Shown here in pieces: positions 14,005-16,413 of a stretch of 16,413 bases of DNA. The notes under the pieces were generated by a model. It searched no databases and had not been told where the DNA came from. It saw only the letters and a program-made list of their open reading frames with translations. Source of the DNA: Clostridia bacterium (GTDB lineage Bacteria > Bacillota > Clostridia > UBA1381); assembly GCA_900770405.1 (NCBI GenBank), contig CAAGKL010000143.1, forward strand, positions 1-16,413. Direction: 5' to 3'. Made by a program: the position numbers and the translations under genes. The first letter of the stretch is position 1. Each line of letters starts with the position of its first letter.

Positions 14005-15355
14005 TATAATTTACAGACTGTGCAAAAAGAAATATGTGGCATTTTTACTGCTTGCGGTAATCAGCTTTTCGGTTTTGGGTGAGTTGTACCATTTTCTGAT
14101 TTTGTCGAATATAAAAAGTATGACGATAAGCCTTAATTACCCCGGCGCGGAGCAGGGGCTCAATCCCGACGGCAGCAGATTTAACATTTCCGAGATGACG
14201 AACGACGAAATTCTCGACGATGCGAAATCCGGGCTGGCTATGCGGAATCTGACGAATGAGCAGATAAAGAGCCGACTGTTTATAACGACGAAATTTTCGC
14301 AGAAGGCGATGGAAAACGTGCTTTCGGATATCCGCGACGGTATGGAGGGCTCGTATGTGCCGACGACCTACCACATATACTACTCGCAGAAGAACAAATT
14401 CGCCGGCAATGAAACCTATGAATTTCTGCTCGCGCTCGCGAAAAGCTACGAAAAATATTTCACCGGCAGGCACGCGGAGAATAATTCCATACTTGAATAT
14501 AAGCCGGAGGAGTACGATTTTTCGGATTACGACTATTCGGAAATTTACACGGTGCTCTATAACAGGGCGGAGGAGATGCTCACGCTTGTGCGCAAGCACC
14601 GCGACGAAAACAGGGGATTCCGCTCGGAGGACAACCTGAATTTCGATACCGTCCGCGACGAGCTTTCAAACTTCAAGGACGTAAGGCTGGAGAATTTTTA
14701 CGCATATGTTGTCCAGAACGATATTTCTAAGGACAGACCCGAGTTTATGAACAAGCTTTCTTATCTTGTTGACAAGAATATGATCAGATATAAGAAGAAA
14801 AGCCAGTCCTCGGAGATTACGAAAAATGCGCTCTATAAATATGACCCGAAGATAACGGCAGTCGCATTCGTGCCGTCGATGGACAGGACGAACAGCTACT
14901 ATATGAGCCGCACAAAGACGGGTATAGACGACCTCGCGAAGGACTCCTACACGGCGGGTATGGACGCGGCGCGGATTTCCAAGCGGCTCGACGAATACAA
15001 CAGCCGCTATAACAAGCTTTCGATGGCGGCGGATACCGGAGCGCAGACGCTCGGCTATGCCGACGGCTACCTCGCCGAGCTTCTTGGCGATTTTGAAAAG
15101 CTGTCGAAAAGGGTGTCCGATCTGGACGATGAGTACCTCAAGTATAAGACGGAGAACTATTTCACCTATAAAATTGCGGATAAAAGCAAGCTTGTGAGCC
15201 TGTCCGCTATTGTGAAATTCGCTGTTCTGGGCTTTGTCTTTGCATTTCTGATAGTGATTTATATGGAATTTGTGCACGGCATTATCCACAGAAAAACCAA
15301 GTCTGTTCGCCGCGCATTCAGACTTATGTCGAAGATTAACGGAAAGGGGGAATAA
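13997..15355 (+). CDS. Wzz-like polysaccharide chain-length/co-polymerase protein
   Basis: The 452-residue protein has two flanking membrane segments (about 13-36 and 403-424). A large, charged, mostly helical extracytoplasmic region lies between them, and a basic tail of about 28 residues follows. This is the topology of polysaccharide co-polymerases. Just after the first segment comes ISLNYPGAEQGLNPDGSRFN (44-63), resembling Wzz-family openings. No proline-rich motif is obvious near the second segment and there is no fused tyrosine kinase, so it is a divergent member. GGGAGGAG precedes the ATG, which overlaps the previous gene (ATGATTAA). It probably sets chain length or couples polymerase and export. 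Confidence 0.82.
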   Translation: MINIIYRLCKKKYVAFLLLAVISFSVLGELYHFLILSNIKSMTISLNYPGAEQGLNPDGSRFNISEMTNDEILDDAKSGLAMRNLTNEQIKSRLFITTKFSQKAMENVLSDIRDGMEGSYVPTTYHIYYSQKNKFAGNETYEFLLALAKSYEKYFTGRHAENNSILEYKPEEYDFSDYDYSEIYTVLYNRAEEMLTLVRKHRDENRGFRSEDNLNFDTVRDELSNFKDVRLENFYAYVVQNDISKDRPEFMNKLSYLVDKNMIRYKKKSQSSEITKNALYKYDPKITAVAFVPSMDRTNSYYMSRTKTGIDDLAKDSYTAGMDAARISKRLDEYNSRYNKLSMAADTGAQTLGYADGYLAELLGDFEKLSKRVSDLDDEYLKYKTENYFTYKIADKSKLVSLSAIVKFAVLGFVFAFLIVIYMEFVHGIIHRKTKSVRRAFRLMSKINGKGE

Positions 15356-15357
15356 CC

Positions 15358-16413
15358 GTGAGGCTGACAATCTGGGATTTGATAAAATATGTTTACAAGC
15401 ACAAGCTGTTTATTATCGCCGCGGTTATTCTGTCGGCGGTGCTGGCGAAGCTGTATGTGAACAGCATTCAGACATACTCGGCGGAGACCGTTATCAGCTA
15501 CAAGGACGTGTGCGTGTCGGAGGGGCGCGCGCTCGACGGGAGCAGCTTTGACGCGAATGAAATCGTCGCGCCGAAGGTGATTGCGAACGCGAACAAGAAT
15601 CTATCCTTCAACATCACCGATGACGGCATACGCGCAAATACGAAAATTATTCCGATAGTTCCCACCGCGCAGCAGAATTTGCAGCAGTATAAGGAAAAGC
15701 TCGGTGAGGAGTATGAATTTCACCCAAACGTTTTCAGAATTATCTACCATGGCAATTCGTCCTACTACGAAACGCGCGATACGCTCGATAAGCTGATTGA
15801 CAATTATTTTAAGTATTATAACGAAAAATATCTCTACCTCGCATCGGTCAGCGAAATCGACTACGACCTTAACAAGGGCAATTTCGACTACCTTGAGCAG
15901 GCGGAGATTTTGCAGGAGAATATCGACAATACAATAGAAATTCTGCAAAGCTATGTCGGCAATAATGGGTATCGCTCGCCGACGACCGGGCTGACATTTA
16001 AGGACCTGATAAATGAGTTCGACTATCTTTCTGAATTTCGTCTGCCGCTGATTTTCTCGCGCATATACACGGCGCGTCTGTCGTCCGACACTGCGCTTTT
16101 GATAAATAAATACACGCAGCGGCTCGAGGAAAATATGCTCGCCAATAAAAACAGCACGCAAAAGGCTGCGCTTGCGGAGGACAGAATGAACGCGTATGTC
16201 AGCGCGAATGTCGATGTGCCGAACTCCTACAACTCCAACAAGGCGGAGGGCGATGACAATGTGACGATAATTGAGGACGTACACGACAGGGAGCGGCAGG
16301 TCAATTCGCAGACGACCTATGACACGCTCATCAAAAACTACGTGAACGACAGCGTCGGCGCGAATGACAGCATAATTGACGCCGCGCACTGCGAGCAGAT
16401 TATAAACCTGTTC
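15358..16413 (+). CDS. second Wzz-like protein, truncated by the window end
   Basis: A GTG start at 15358 comes 2 nt after the previous stop, with GGGGG 7 nt upstream. The frame stays open for 352 codons to the window end. A membrane segment (about 18-35) follows a short cytoplasmic start (RLTIWDLIKYVYKHK). After it, TYSAETVISYKDVCVSEGRA is followed by ALDGSSFDANEI. That placement mirrors the GLNPDGSRF segment of the preceding protein. The rest is a helical, charged extracytoplasmic region with likely coiled-coil stretches. A second membrane segment is expected beyond the window. Together with its neighbour it may form a hetero-oligomeric co-polymerase. Only the N-terminal part can be judged. 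Confidence 0.78.
   Translation, partial: MRLTIWDLIKYVYKHKLFIIAAVILSAVLAKLYVNSIQTYSAETVISYKDVCVSEGRALDGSSFDANEIVAPKVIANANKNLSFNITDDGIRANTKIIPIVPTAQQNLQQYKEKLGEEYEFHPNVFRIIYHGNSSYYETRDTLDKLIDNYFKYYNEKYLYLASVSEIDYDLNKGNFDYLEQAEILQENIDNTIEILQSYVGNNGYRSPTTGLTFKDLINEFDYLSEFRLPLIFSRIYTARLSSDTALLINKYTQRLEENMLANKNSTQKAALAEDRMNAYVSANVDVPNSYNSNKAEGDDNVTIIEDVHDRERQVNSQTTYDTLIKNYVNDSVGANDSIIDAAHCEQIINLF

Noticed and set aside
15601..16389. 262-codon minus-strand frame at the right edge
   Set aside because: It is the complement of the GTG-started Wzz-like gene, which has operon spacing, a ribosome binding site and a membrane anchor.
1..16413. CRISPR arrays, tRNA or rRNA genes, complete insertion sequences
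   Set aside because: I saw no regularly spaced repeats, tRNA-like cloverleaf, rRNA signature or transposase frame on either strand.

Overview
The window looks like chromosomal DNA from an endospore-forming member of the Clostridia (Bacillota). Evidence: spoIIIA operon genes, spoIID and a SpoIIQ-type M23 protein, strong AGGAGG-type ribosome binding sites, and clostridial families such as DUF4830, DUF378 and copper-amine-oxidase-N surface proteins. Base composition looks moderate. The species cannot be named from this sequence.

1-818: a junction. At the far left are the last codons of an unidentified plus-strand gene, four helically phased GGTAC repeats, a perfect terminator hairpin and a T/C-rich repeat module. 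The module abuts spoIIIAE, which keeps only about its first 155 native codons. spoIIIAF, AG and AH are absent from the window. This is an element inserted in spoIIIAE, a deletion, or an assembly join at a repeat.

815-4622: the engulfment and feeding-tube genes. spoIID and then spoIIIAA-AB-AC-AD-(AE) run on the minus strand. The SpoIIQ-like M23 gene diverges on the plus strand behind a good sigma-F promoter candidate. These proteins would act together: SpoIIQ from the forespore side, SpoIIIA from the mother-cell side, and SpoIID as the septal peptidoglycan lytic enzyme.

4576-6405: a minus-strand DUF4830 protein overlapping the M23 gene tail to tail, a small DUF378 membrane protein with a strong terminator, and a metallophosphoesterase with a clear sigma-A promoter but two apparent frameshifts.

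6429-10375: a cyclic-di-GMP module and the highlight of the window. An EAL phosphodiesterase with a degenerate GGDEF domain is followed by a near-consensus promoter, a class II cyclic-di-GMP riboswitch (7808-7890) and an intrinsic terminator sharing a strand with aptamer helix P1. This controls a secreted leucine-rich-repeat plus copper-amine-oxidase-N protein, and probably a second secreted protein of unknown function. The geometry predicts an ON switch.

10532-16413: a polysaccharide operon. It holds an initiating sugar-phosphate transferase, a family 2 glycosyltransferase, an O-antigen polymerase/ligase-type protein and two consecutive Wzz-like chain-length proteins; the second is cut by the window end. 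Surface protein and exopolysaccharide genes next to a c-di-GMP enzyme and riboswitch suggest a locus for surface attachment or biofilm.
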